This document shows, in pieces, positions 30,643-43,600 of a stretch of 64,000 bases of DNA. This DNA is from a virus: the IMG/VR virus record IMGVR_UViG_3300045922_000709, positions 1 to 64,000 of that record. One strand, given 5' to 3'. Within the stretch, counting starts at the first letter, position 1; each line of letters opens with the position of its first letter. The translations under genes were made by a program, and so were the position numbers. The notes below the pieces were generated by a model. It had not been told where the DNA came from. It saw nothing but the letters and a program-made list of their open reading frames with translations, and did no database searches.

Positions 30643-33600
30643 TTAATTTAATACAGGATTTTCTGAAACAGCTATATTTGTGTTTCTTCTAAATCTTTCT
30701 ATACCAGATGCACCAGGAATAAGACTTAAGAAAGAATTTACAAATCTATACCTAAACGTATCATTATTATCATCGTCTGTTTCAACAACCATAGATCTCA
30801 TTAAATAAGGATCTGTTTCGGTTTCTACTATAGCATCTTTAACATCTGCAAGAAAATTAAAAATTTTATAAACATACGATATACCAGAATCAGCTTTTGT
30901 AGCAGCTGCTATTATACCCGCATTTAAAGGTTTTTTATCATAAAATAATGTTGCTACAGATATAGGTAAAAATGCCATAGAAGCAACTTCTCCTTTTAAT
31001 TTTGAAGTTAAATTATACATTAATTTTTCCCATCTATTTAAATCTTCCCATGCTTCTGAATCTTCTTCTTCATCGTCACCCCAAGAAGGTAGCATGTGAG
31101 TAAAAACTGTAAATATTAAAGAAACAATTACATATGACGCAAAATCTTTATAAGATTGTTCGTTAAATAAATCTTTAACCATGTCGTTTTTATCTTTACC
31201 TGTCATTAATATAAATATATTTTTTAAGTGATTTGAAAAATCTTTGCTAAAAAGACCCATCATAACACTCATTGAACTTTTTCTTTCTTCACCTGTCGTT
31301 ATGTCAAAATAATCTTCAAAACCTAAACTAATCCATTGAAATATCCAAGATTTAAACACTCCTATTGATCTAAAAAAAGCTGTCATGTTTAAATAAATAG
31401 GTCTGTTTCTATCCATGTTTCCTGAAATTTTTTCCATAATAATTCTATATTCTAAAGCAATTTGCGTCAATTTATCTTTATACATAGGATTTACTATATA
31501 TTCGTTTGTTTCTTCATCTTTTATTAACACATCGTCTATATTTAAATCTTGTTTATTAAGTAATGTTAAAAGAATAGTTTGTCCATAAAATTTACTAACT
31601 ATTTCTTGAAAAATATATAAATCAAATTTATCTCTTATTCTACCTACTATTGTTTTATCAGGATCTCCTAAACCATAAATAATTTTATCTATATTATTAT
31701 CTAAATTTAAAGCTTCAAATAAATATCCCATTTTAGTTTGAAATCTTTGATTTATCCCATTACCCACATGTTCAAAATCAAAAAATCTAAAAATAGGATT
31801 AAATGTTTTATCGAGATGTTTAAAACGAGTGTTGTTTAAATTTAAAAGATCTCTCCAAGTAAAAAATTCGCCGCTCATTGCAAGTCTGGCAAGAGTCATT
31901 AGGCCTTGAAAAAAGTCCATTGTAGCAGTGACTAAACTAAAGCCTAAGCCTGTAAGACGAGACATTGTAGCCAAAGAATCTAAAATAGCATCTGGGTGAG
32001 TTTTTTCACCTATGTTTAACATTTCATCTTCTAAATGTCTAACCATGTATATTTTTTCATCTTCTGTAAATCTATTAGAATTTAATATAGACTCTATAGA
32101 TTTTTGAATTTTTGTTATTTGTTTTTCTTGCTGTCTGTTTTTAGAAAAAGAATTAAATATTTCTAGTTTTAATTGTTTTAATTTTTCATTAGCTTCATTA
32201 ATTTTAGAAGTAGAATTAGTTGCTAATGCTTCTTTTAATTCTTCTACAATCTGTTTCCATTGCGGATAAAACTTTTTATCGTTATACCTATCGGTTTCAT
32301 CAAACACTTTATCTACATTTTTTGTAAAATCGGGATTACCTCTCCTTTGATATTTTTTAGAACTACCATATAAATCTGCTTGCTGATAAAAAGTTAAAAG
32401 ATCAATTTCTTTTCTTAAAACAGATTCATCGGTGTATGTATCTTCTAAAATAGTTTGAGCAGCATTATAAACAGGTACTAATTTTTGTTTTTCTAAATAA
32501 GCTTCATGATTAGTTTTTGCTCTTAATATAATAGTGTAAAGAGCTTGAGATTTATCTGAACCCCCTATATTCCCTAATTGTCTTGGAAAATAAACGGTTT
32601 GGTTGTTTCCTTTTGCTAAATCCAACCCTTCTCTTAATTTTGATCTATCTAATTTATAAAAGCTTTTAATAAAATCTTTAGCTTGTTCGGGAAATATTCT
32701 TAAAAAATAATCGCTCGGATTATTATATTCTTCTTTTAATGTTTTAGCCATCTCATATATATACGTATGATGAGGTATATCTAAAGGATTTTGAGAATTA
32801 GCCCAAATAATACCCATTTCTAAAGACACAAAAGTTAAATACTCTACCTTTGCTCCAATTTTGTGATTTTTTTGTGCTTTTACAAAATAACTACCTTGTT
32901 CAGTTCTTTTTATTTCAGCGTTTTTTAAATAATCGATATAATCACTTATATATTCTGTGTTTTTAATATTTATCATTTCTCCATCTAAACCTGGTATTTG
33001 ATCTTTGTATTTAAATTTAATTAAACCTTTCTTTTGTAAAGATTCGCTTGTGCTTCTAAATTGTTCATCAAACATTGGGTGCAATGTCGGATCATTCATT
33101 GTTTCTATAAAAAATAAAAGTCTATCTATTTGAGATAATCCATAGATTTTATTATTCATTATATCACTATTTAAATCTGAAATAAGTCTTTCGTTTGTAG
33201 CCTGTATAGCTAAAAAAGCTTCCATATTTTCTACATTTTGAATCATCATTTCTCTTGCTTCATCTATATTATTTACATTTTTAAATGTAGGGTCAACAAG
33301 AGGTTCAAATCTTTCTATAATTTTAGCAGGATTTCTAAATTTTTGTTTACCCACATCGCTAAATACATAAGCTTTAATCGAATCATATAATTCTCTTGAT
33401 ATAAATACTTTATCTACTGCTGAATTAGGCCCAGAATGTAGCTTTTTATAAGTTTCATTGTCTGTGTTTAATGTAAATTGTAAAAAATCACAAGCAATAG
33501 AACTTTGCAAATACATTCCACTTGCATTCAATATATTTTTTTGCAATCCTTCATTTAAAGTTGTGAAAAGTTTACTTTTAGCAAAATTCCCTTTTAATTT

Positions 33601-34656
33601 ATCTATCGTTGCTATAATATCAGTATCTTTATAACCGGCTTTTCTAAAAGATTTATAAAAACCATCTAACGTAGATTTAAAATTAAATACACTAACTGAA
33701 ATATTTTCTCTAATTACTTCAGATAATTTAGCAGTTAATTGAATAGCGACATTTTGTTTTTTAGCATTAGATATATGTCTCCAAATTAAACCAGGTAAAG
33801 GTTTAAATTTATCGACAATAACCCAACCTTTTTGAAAATCAAATGTAAAAATATTACTTTTTTTAGACAAAACTTTATGATATTCTCCTAATCTAATAGA
33901 ATATGTTTCTGCCATTATTTTTTGAATTTGTAATTGTTTTGTCATAAAAGAATTTATTTCTGCATTTTGTTTTTTTAAACCATCATTAATTTTATTGTTG
34001 TTTTCTTTATCTTTCGGATTTTTTTGATTTTCTATTTCTATAAGTTTATCTAATGTAGCTTCTAATAAAGTTAAATCTTTCAAAACCTCATTATAAGACT
34101 TTGCAACGTCCATAAATTCCATTAAATGTCTAAATTCATCAGTATCTTCAATAGTACCTAAACCTATTTCATCTATATTTCTGTCTAATTTTTCAGATAT
34201 AAAATCTTTATAAAAATTCAAATCTAAATTTTCAGGAAAAGCTTTATCGAAATAAATACCATGCAACTGTTTAAAACTTTCTATAATTTTTATTTTAGCT
34301 TCAACTACAGACTTTTTTATATAAACATTTCTTGTTTCTTTTTTAATCTCATTTGATTTAATTTCTAATTGACTTACTAAAGATGAACTAAGAGACTGAA
34401 ATTTACCATGTTTAATTTTCTCTAAAGCTTTATTAAAAACATTTAAAGGTGTGTTGATAGGTGCTGATTTTAATAAAAAATAAGCATCAATAGAATCAAT
34501 TGTAGGCTCTCCGTTAGAGTCCTTTTCAAATTGATCCCATTTACTAAATATTTCATCACCGTATACATTGGTGTAAATTTGTTTAGCTTTTGCTTCCCCA
34601 TACTTAGAAAGCAAATTCCTAAACAGTTTTGAATTAGATAAAGAAGAACAATTCAT
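30643..34656 (-). CDS. Giant virion protein, last of the late operon (1337 aa)
   Basis: Unrecognised by sequence, but position and size match the giant proteins encoded next to the virion RNA polymerase of crAss-like phages. The protein is mostly helical with coiled-coil-like stretches (about 190-250 and 850-890). Around residue 1180 there is a hydrophobic segment (L-I-F-T-V-F-T-H-M-L-P) followed by an acidic D-D-E-E-E-D patch, then further hydrophobic stretches. The ATG touches the polymerase stop (TAA then ATG), so the two are made together. It is likely packaged in the virion and ejected, perhaps shaping a channel or carrying the polymerase (inference). The N-terminus starts MNCSSLSNSKLFRNL. 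Confidence 0.65.
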   Translation of the reverse strand: MNCSSLSNSKLFRNLLSKYGEAKAKQIYTNVYGDEIFSKWDQFEKDSNGEPTIDSIDAYFLLKSAPINTPLNVFNKALEKIKHGKFQSLSSSLVSQLEIKSNEIKKETRNVYIKKSVVEAKIKIIESFKQLHGIYFDKAFPENLDLNFYKDFISEKLDRNIDEIGLGTIEDTDEFRHLMEFMDVAKSYNEVLKDLTLLEATLDKLIEIENQKNPKDKENNNKINDGLKKQNAEINSFMTKQLQIQKIMAETYSIRLGEYHKVLSKKSNIFTFDFQKGWVIVDKFKPLPGLIWRHISNAKKQNVAIQLTAKLSEVIRENISVSVFNFKSTLDGFYKSFRKAGYKDTDIIATIDKLKGNFAKSKLFTTLNEGLQKNILNASGMYLQSSIACDFLQFTLNTDNETYKKLHSGPNSAVDKVFISRELYDSIKAYVFSDVGKQKFRNPAKIIERFEPLVDPTFKNVNNIDEAREMMIQNVENMEAFLAIQATNERLISDLNSDIMNNKIYGLSQIDRLLFFIETMNDPTLHPMFDEQFRSTSESLQKKGLIKFKYKDQIPGLDGEMINIKNTEYISDYIDYLKNAEIKRTEQGSYFVKAQKNHKIGAKVEYLTFVSLEMGIIWANSQNPLDIPHHTYIYEMAKTLKEEYNNPSDYFLRIFPEQAKDFIKSFYKLDRSKLREGLDLAKGNNQTVYFPRQLGNIGGSDKSQALYTIILRAKTNHEAYLEKQKLVPVYNAAQTILEDTYTDESVLRKEIDLLTFYQQADLYGSSKKYQRRGNPDFTKNVDKVFDETDRYNDKKFYPQWKQIVEELKEALATNSTSKINEANEKLKQLKLEIFNSFSKNRQQEKQITKIQKSIESILNSNRFTEDEKIYMVRHLEDEMLNIGEKTHPDAILDSLATMSRLTGLGFSLVTATMDFFQGLMTLARLAMSGEFFTWRDLLNLNNTRFKHLDKTFNPIFRFFDFEHVGNGINQRFQTKMGYLFEALNLDNNIDKIIYGLGDPDKTIVGRIRDKFDLYIFQEIVSKFYGQTILLTLLNKQDLNIDDVLIKDEETNEYIVNPMYKDKLTQIALEYRIIMEKISGNMDRNRPIYLNMTAFFRSIGVFKSWIFQWISLGFEDYFDITTGEERKSSMSVMMGLFSKDFSNHLKNIFILMTGKDKNDMVKDLFNEQSYKDFASYVIVSLIFTVFTHMLPSWGDDEEEDSEAWEDLNRWEKLMYNLTSKLKGEVASMAFLPISVATLFYDKKPLNAGIIAAATKADSGISYVYKIFNFLADVKDAIVETETDPYLMRSMVVETDDDNNDTFRYRFVNSFLSLIPGASGIERFRRNTNIAVSENPVLN

Positions 34657-37600
34657 TTAACAAATGTTAATACCTAAAGCTTTTAATCTGGCAATGCCTG
34701 TTAAATCTACTTGATTACTAGTCTTAATGTTATCTGCAAGAAAAGTAGAATTAAATTCTTCAACAAACAACTGTGCTAAATTTATATCATTAGTTTTATT
34801 AAAAATAAATCTTTTTAACACATCACTTATTTCCTTAATTATTCTATGGAAATAAGTTTCATCTTTGGTTATATTGACATCGTTCATAAGACTTCTAAAA
34901 GAATTATATCTAAAAAATGCAGCTGTAAATTCAGCAACACCTACTTCCGGACTTTTAGCAAAAGATTGGGCTAAATAATCCAACACATGCTGCTGTTCTT
35001 GTGTAATTCTTAAACCTTTTTTCTTTCTTTCTTCCAAATCTTTAATTAAAAAGTTATAAATGCTTTGGAATTTTTGAACTGTAGCCTTGTTATTAACTAT
35101 ATTATCTATTGTAACAGCATGAAAAACTTCTTCAAATAAAATATCATTAAATATTTCAGCACTTATATTCCCTTTAACTGTTATCGTATTACTATTTCTA
35201 TCAAAAAATCCAGGAGAACTATTAGGTAAAGTGTCATCAATTACAAGATTTATAGATCTTAAATCAATGCCTGCAAATTTTGCTAACTCTAATATTAAAT
35301 TTTTCTTATAAGACGGCAGTTTGTCTAAATAATCAATTATATTAGGATTAGCTATTTCTTTAGTTTTTTCAACTTCTTTTATTAAAGTTAAAGTAGGCGT
35401 TTTAGATTCAAATATCTCTTTAAATTTATCTACAAAAGTTTTAAAAAATGGAGAGTTAAAATCTAAAAAATCAGAATAACTTTTATTTTTTATATATACT
35501 AAATAATCAGAAGGAATGTAAGGAAATAAAGTTTTATTTCCAAAACTTGTAGCATTTGTCATTAATGTGCTTTTTATCAAAAGTATAGCAAATTGATTAT
35601 CTAACACATCGTTAGACATTAATAAACTATACCAATCATTAACTATTTGATTTTTATCAGGTTTTACCAAATTATTTATACCATAATAGCCTTCGTCATA
35701 AAGTTCTAAACTAATTAAAAGTTTATTATTAGGGTGTCTTTTTCTAACGTAAGGTAATAGTTCGTTTAATTTATCAGTTATAATCTTTAAATTTTTAAAT
35801 TCGCCAACAACCGCTTCTGAATAAACATATCCATTTAATACATTAAAGAAATATACTAACGACTTTTTAAAAGAACCTAAAGATTTAAATGCAGATTCTA
35901 AGTTACTTAACAAATTATCTCGATATAAAGGTATTATATTTCTTAAAACCTTAGATGGTAAATTTAATACAATATCGTTCATTACTTCATATATAGTTTT
36001 ATTATCATTTGTATTATCTATTAAATACTCAATGTTTCCAAAAGGACTTTGACCAGCTTTACTTAAATTTCTTATTTTAGCTAAATCTTGTTTTTGTCTT
36101 ATGTTGTCTATTACAAATGCTCCTGCTTTTTTAGCTTGAGGTCTTATAACACTTTGAGTACCTCGATAAGCATCTGCAAGTTTAACTATAGCTGCAAAAT
36201 TTGCTAAATCTAATTTATATTTAGTTCCAATAACTTTTCCTTCAGCATTTAATATATTTTCTTCTTTAATTATAGCGTTAGTATTAGGTATTACATTTTC
36301 AGTTTGCATCATTTCTTCAACAGCCATATTCATGTCTTGAAGTTTTTCATATTTTTCAATATATCTATTTATTAAAGCTTGATTATCTGTAAATGTAGAA
36401 ACAATGTCTTTTTCTGAAAAACCAAGAGCTGCTAATAAATTACAAATATATTGAGTTGCATCTTTAATTAAAAGAGTGTTTAGTTTAGGGTCTTTAATAT
36501 TATCAAGCGCAAGGTTTTGGAGTTGAGACAAAACGTCAATTCTTTTAGATGTTCCGTCAATTGTTTTTTCACCAAAAAATTCTGCAAATAATAAATTTTG
36601 ACCATTTGCTTTTTTAATTACAACATGGTGTTTAGGTTTAAGATATACTTTTGCTTCTTGAAATTTAACAAAGCCTGTTACACCTAATGAAAACGCACCC
36701 ACCGCTGTTTTACCAGCTTTAGCATCTTCATAAAGTCCCATTTGATAATCAAGACCAGCTGGGTCAAGAGATGCCGGTTTAGCTTTATCTAATTCAGTTG
36801 CTAATTCTGCAAATTTACCACCCCCAATTGCATAAAACATTTCATGATATCTATTTGGATCTTTTATCAATTTTAATTTAGTTCTTATAAGTCTATTAGA
36901 TAAAGAATTATTTTTAGAAGGGTCTACTTTATAATAATAATGTTTATCAATATCGAAGTCAGCTCCCATCGATACCAAGACAGTTGGGTCACAAATAATC
37001 ATGTTACCCATTATAGGTGATAAATAACCTACTATAGTTTGAGGTCTTGCTGACTGAAGTCCTGATGTAGGCAATCTAAACCCTAATATTTCTTTAGGTA
37101 AAAACTTATTATATTTTTCAGGATTTTCTAAATATTTTTCAAAACCTTTTATTTTTGCAGAATTATCTGAACTTGGTTTAAAGCGTTTAGTTTTTTCATC
37201 ATATGCGTAATCCCAAGGTATAATTGTCTCATTTACACCTAATTGTTTTTTATTTTTATCAAACATATATATTCCGTTTTTATTTTGTAAATCATCTATT
37301 CTATCTAAATAATCATCAGACAACAAAACAGCAGCGTTACCTGGTAATTTTAAATCAATTGTTTTTGAAAATAAAGCTAAAATTTTAGATTCAAAAATTT
37401 TCCAAGAATTAGATTCAAATAAACTTTGACCTAATTCAAGTTCTCTTAAAGCGTTTATATCATTTAAATCTTTCTTTAAAATATCTCTTAATTTTTTATC
37501 TAAATTTTCAATAAGCTGATTAAAATCTTCAGAATCTTCAGCTAAATTTTCTATGTTTTCTACACCTAATTCTTTTTTTAGCACAGCTTCATTTTTTAAA

Positions 37601-40600
37601 ACTATTTCTTTAATTAAATTAAAATATTGTTCTTTTTTAGATTTAAGTTTTTCATTATTAAAGTTTTGTAAAATAAGAATCATTAGCTGTGTACCAGCTG
37701 TAATTTTAGTTTTACTGTTTTGTGAAATCTCTAATTGATTAAAAAAATACTGTCTTTGTAAAACATCTACATTTTCAGCAACTATTTTTTCAGCAGATTT
37801 TTTAATAAAATTATCAATAGATATTTTTTTATCTAAAGTGGCTTTTTTACCACTACTCATGACAACCCTTACGGACTTAACTTCTTGAAAAGATTTATAT
37901 AAAAATTCAGCATTAGGTTTTCCGTTTTTGCCAATTTCTCCATTAGCGTATTCTAATACAAGATCTAATAAAGATTTATCAGAAGACACTTGTATTTGAT
38001 TAATTTCAATTTCGCTTATTTTATCTAATAAAGGCGATTTACCAAAAATATAAGATAAAGGATAAGCAGACGTTTTAACATAATGAAATTTTGAATCAGA
38101 GCTTGAATAACCAGCATACACCGGTTTATAAGCTTGAAAAACAAAATTTACATTATTTAATAATTTTTGAGCTATTTCTTTTTTACCATGCTTAAATAAT
38201 ATATCAGCACATATAATGTCTAAAAATTCGGTTTTAGATATTTTACCTTCTGCTAAATATATTTTAGCAAATTCAAGTAAACTAACATATTCTTGAGCGT
38301 CTGCTTTTGCTATTTTAGAATATGCTTTAATATTGTCTTTTCTACCCTCTGCTTCTAATCTTTCTTTTACAGTTTCTTTTCCACCTTCGTCTGTGCTATC
38401 TTTTGGAATTTCAATAGGATTTTTATCTAAATCAAATCTTTCATCTATTGGTTCTTCAAGAACAATAGAATAAAATTCAGGATTTTCATAATTACCAATA
38501 GTACCGGGTGCCACTAAAGCAGCATTTCTTTTATTAACTTCTTTCCAAACATTTTCAACAGACTTTAAAAAATCATTTATTTTATTAGTGTCAAATTCGC
38601 TTGTAAATAAAGTAAATAAATTGTCAAATTTTAACTTATTATGAAAAGTTGCAGGGTCTGAAGTAAGCTGTCTAAACTTAGTGTGAAGATATATAAATTT
38701 TCTATTAGTTACATCAGTGTAACCAATGGATTTAAAAATAGCATCAAAATCAGCAGGATTTATCCCGGTTTTTTGAAAATTAACAGTTCCATTTTCAAAA
38801 GTTATCGAACCATCTCTAATTTTCCCCAACAAGGGTGTTGCTTTCTTATATTCTTCTGAAACGTTTGTAGAAACAACACCATTATTTATAGACGGTAATA
38901 ATAATTTACCATTTGCATCAACTCTAACTATATTTAAAATAGGCATCATATAAAAGATTCTTTCTGAATCTTTTAATGTAAAATCAGAGATTCTGGCTAT
39001 TTCTGGCCCAACAATTTCATTCAAAAATGTTTCATAATATTTTTGAGAGTTCATTTTTCTATTAAATTCGTTCACCTCTTCTGCTTTTAATTTTAAAATA
39101 GGTGCCGAAGGTTTATCTGATAAAGCAGGAGGTAAAAAATAAACCTCTTGTCTTGAATCTAATAATCGTCTTGTTAAATCTCTTCTTTGCTCTTTACTTA
39201 ATTCTGTAAATTTATAAACTCGACCGTCAATAGATATAGATGATAAATTTCTATTATCTATATCAAATATACCTAAACTTTCTACAACAGGTGCTCTAAA
39301 TGGATTTTTTAATAATTCTTCTACAAAACTATTAAATGAATTTTTTAATTTAGAAAATATTTCAGATATAAATGTTTTTCTTGAAATATTTTGATATTGT
39401 TTTTGATGTATCCTAGTTGATTGATTTAAAGGAAATAATCCTAATTTAGAAGCTTCATTTAATAACTCAAAATAATTTGGATCTTTAAGTAAAGCTAAAT
39501 CAGTTAAGCTTAAACTAGGATTTTTAACTCTAAAATTACTTAATTTAACTTCAAAACTTAATAATAAATTATTAAGATTTATATTTTTTTCTGCAAGCTT
39601 TCTTTGCAATACTTCAAATTGGTCATCTGTTAAAACAACACCAAATATATTTCTTATATTTAATTTTTGTCCATTTTTAGTAGCTCTTACAAAAGCATTA
39701 ATAAAAGCATTTCTATAATTAATAAAAGTATTATATTTGTTTTCATCATTAAAATATAAAGTGTTTTCTTCTTTAATTGAAACACTACAATGAAATACTT
39801 TTGAATGACTAAATATTTTAATTAAATCATTAGTATAAACATTGTCTTTGTCTTTTTCTACAAAGTATTTAAGAGCAGCTGCCTCAACACTACCATATTG
39901 ACTAACTAAATCTTCAAGCTGAATTAATAATTCATCTTTAGTTTTAGGGCTATTTAAATGAGTTGCTAAATAAACTAAAGCATTTTTATCATCTAAAAAT
40001 AGCTCTAATCCATTTTCTGAAAGAACACCTGTAGTTGCATAATATCGACCATCTTCATATTCAATATTAAAAACAGGTAATCTTTTAAATAAATTTCTTG
40101 TTCTTTTGCTTAAAGATTCAATAAAATCTTTTACAAAATTAACATCTTCTCCAAAAACTTCAGAAGGTTTGGAGTTTTCTCCATCGACCACATCTATTTC
40201 TAATTCTTCTGATTTTTCTTCTTGTGTTTCTGTAGTCAATCCTTCTAATGTTTCTATTTCTTCTAAAGCTTTTTGATCTTCTTTTGCTTGTTCTAAAGCT
40301 TTTAATTTATTTTTAAATAATTCATTATCTTTAATTATATTTAACTGAGCTTGTTTTGCAATAGCTTTTAGATTGTTTTCTTCAAGAATTGCTTTAAGTT
40401 TTATAATATCTAATTCATCAATTTCATCTCTTTCTTCTAATTCTTCTAATTCTCTTAATTTATTTTCGATATTTGTTTTTACATATTCAATAGGATTTTT
40501 TATATTTTTATCTACTGCTAAAATTAAAAATGAAGCAAAAAAATTAGAAGCTTGTTTAAATAGTTCATAATCCAATATATTTGCGTTATCTAAAGAATAA

Positions 40601-43600
40601 CCAATGGTATATTCTTTAAATCCTTGTTCAATAAAATTTTCAAGTTCGGGTGTTATAGGTTGTTCTTGAAAATTACTTATAATGGGTGCAGAACCTAAAG
40701 CAGAAGAATTATCTATAACCGCTTTTCCTTTTCCTTTTCTTTTTCTTTTTTGTTTAATTTCTGGTTCATTTTCATTTTCGTTTTCATTTTCGTTTTGATT
40801 TTCATTTTCGTTTTGATTTTCGTTTTGATTTTCGTTTTGATTTTCGTTTTGATTTTGATTTTGATTTTGATTTTGATTTTCTTGTATCAATTGATCTATT
40901 TTATTTTTAATAAAATTTTCTATTTCAACAATATCTTTTTTATTATTAATATCTTTAGATGCAACTAAAGAAATAGATTCAATTGAGTTTTCTTTTTCAA
41001 TATAAATATTTTTATTATCCCGTAAAGTATATTTATATCCGTTGTAATTATTTTCAATTAAAATATTACTTGATAAATTATTAGTATTGTTGTTAGCAGT
41101 TGTATTAACAGCTACATTAGCGGTATTATTATTATTAGTAGATGTATTATTAGTATTATCATCTAATTCTTCAGATTCATTATATTTAGATTCTGGGTCA
41201 AATTCTTCTAATAATCTTAATGAAATATCGGGATTAAATTTAGATAAAGTGATTAATTTTTTTTGATCCCCTAATGTTTCAATTAAAGAATATGTTAATT
41301 TACTAGAATAAGCACCTGCAATTTCCAAATATTCTTTTAAATTTTTAGCATTTTCTTGATTATATGTATTTCCTTTTTGTAAAACTTGTTGAAAATTAGT
41401 TTCATTTAAGTTAAAATATATAGAATTATTAAGAGATGTAAATAAAGCAGCGACTAATAATTTTTTTGTTTCGTTGTTTGAATTTTCTTCAGGATAATTT
41501 TCTTTAACATATTCATCTATAAAACCCCTAAGACCTTCTGCTTCTTCAAAAGTTTTTTCAGCATATTCTACTATTAAAATATATTTTTCTCCATCTTTAA
41601 TCGATACATTGTTTAAAAAATATTGTAAATGATTTAAAGAATCATCTTTATTTTTAAATTTAAAAATTGAACCTAATGATTCTTTTAAATCTTCATAAGT
41701 AAATACATTGTTTTCATTATCAACTTTAATTGTTAGTTTTCCATCTTCCCATTTTGTTTTAAAATTAAATTTTTTATCGCTATTTATAAGTTTATCTACA
41801 AATTTTATAAAAGGAGATTCTAAATTATTTAAAGGATTATATAATAAAGAATTAAATATATCGTTATTTTGAGCATAAAAATATAATATGTCATAAATTG
41901 GTTTACCATCTTTACTTTCACTTACTTTAATAGGTACTAAAACACCTCTTTTATTATGTGAATATTTTATAATTTGATCTATTAAAGAACCTTGATATCC
42001 TAATTTTTCTAAATATTCTACTGTTAATTTAGTATTTGGCGTAACAGAAATAGCCAAATTAAAAAGAATGTTGGTTCCACTAATTTTAATATTTTTAAGT
42101 TGTTCAATATTCTGATTTTTTTCTATAAAATTCAAACCTAAACTATATGCCGCATCATATCTAAAATCAAAAATAATTCTAGGTTTACCGTTATCAAATT
42201 TAATTGAAAATTTACCTCTGTTTTCTCTAAGTTTAATTATTTTTTCTATTTCGTTTTTGTCTAAACTAATACCTAAAGTTGCCAAAAGATTCAAACTATT
42301 TTTTACAATTTTTGAATACTCTTCGCTAAAATTAGGATTATTTAATGTTTTAACTATAGTTCTTAAATCTTCAAGTTGACCTTCATCTAAAGCTACATTA
42401 AATGCTGCAATATCTCTGCTATCTTCTACTAAATAACCAGAGTTTTTCTTAGTTAAAGCAACTTTAAGTTTATCTCCTGGTTTTAATCCTTTGTTTTTAA
42501 GATGTTTTAATAAAATTTCAGAATTAATTTTATCTTGTTGAATAGTTCTTTCTTGATTTTCATTTTCGCCAGGTAATGGTAAATGACCTATTTTTACACC
42601 TTCTTCATCTACAAAAAATAAATAATCTTTTCCTTTTTCATTTACATATGTTAAATAACAAATAATTTGACCATTACTATGTAGTCTCAATACTTTTAAT
42701 AAATTATTCATTTTTTTAAATAAATAATTTCCACTTTTTAGTAAAGCTTTATTTAAAGAAACATTATTTATAACTTGATTTTCGTTTGTAGAAACAACTA
42801 TTTTAACACCTTGTGCTTCTTCAACATCAGATGGAATTGGCTCTAAATGCAATAAATCTTTGGGTTTGTTAGGATCTTTACTTTTATTAGCATCTAAATT
42901 TTCAGAAGCTTCTACGACAGGAACATAAGCGCGAGCATATTTTTCACCAAATTCATTAAAAAATAAATCAAGTGCTGTTTCTTCAGCTAATTCAGATAAT
43001 GATTTTTTTAATTTTTTAGATTTTTTAGATTTATTTTTAGGTTTTGATTCGCTGTTTTCATTAAATTCATTATTTTCATTATTTTCATTAGATTCATTAT
43101 TTTGATTGTTTTGATTGTTTTGATTAGACTCTTCAGAATCATCTACAGTTTCTTCATTTTCTGATTGCTGTTCTTCATTTATGTTTTCAGCTTTTTTGTT
43201 TTTTCTTTTATTTCTTTTTCTATTTTTTTTGTTTTCTTCTACCGCATCATTAACTTGTTCTTTAGAATTTTTTAATTTTTCTTTTAACTCGTTTATTTGA
43301 GCTTCTAATTCATCGATTTCTTCTGCTAAATTATTTAATTGATTTGATTGATCATTATAATTAGGGTTGTTTGTTGAACCAGCATCTAATAAAATATTTA
43401 ATTCGTCATGCTTTATTTGTTTTTGCTTTTTTAATTTTTCTAAATCATTTATTTGTTGTTGAATAGATATTGGTTCTTGAGCTTTTTCAACAATTTCTTC
43501 ATTAGATTCAGCTTTATCTATATCTTCTTCTTTAATTCCATTTTTATTTAAAACCTCATCTGCTTGTTCTTTTTTAGATTTGTTAAATTTATCTTTGTAT

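Noticed and set aside
40750-40968. Plus-strand hydrophobic frame opposite the polymerase linker
   Set aside because: It is only the reverse reading of the Asn/Gln/Glu repeat tract; similar antisense frames elsewhere were left out for the same reason.
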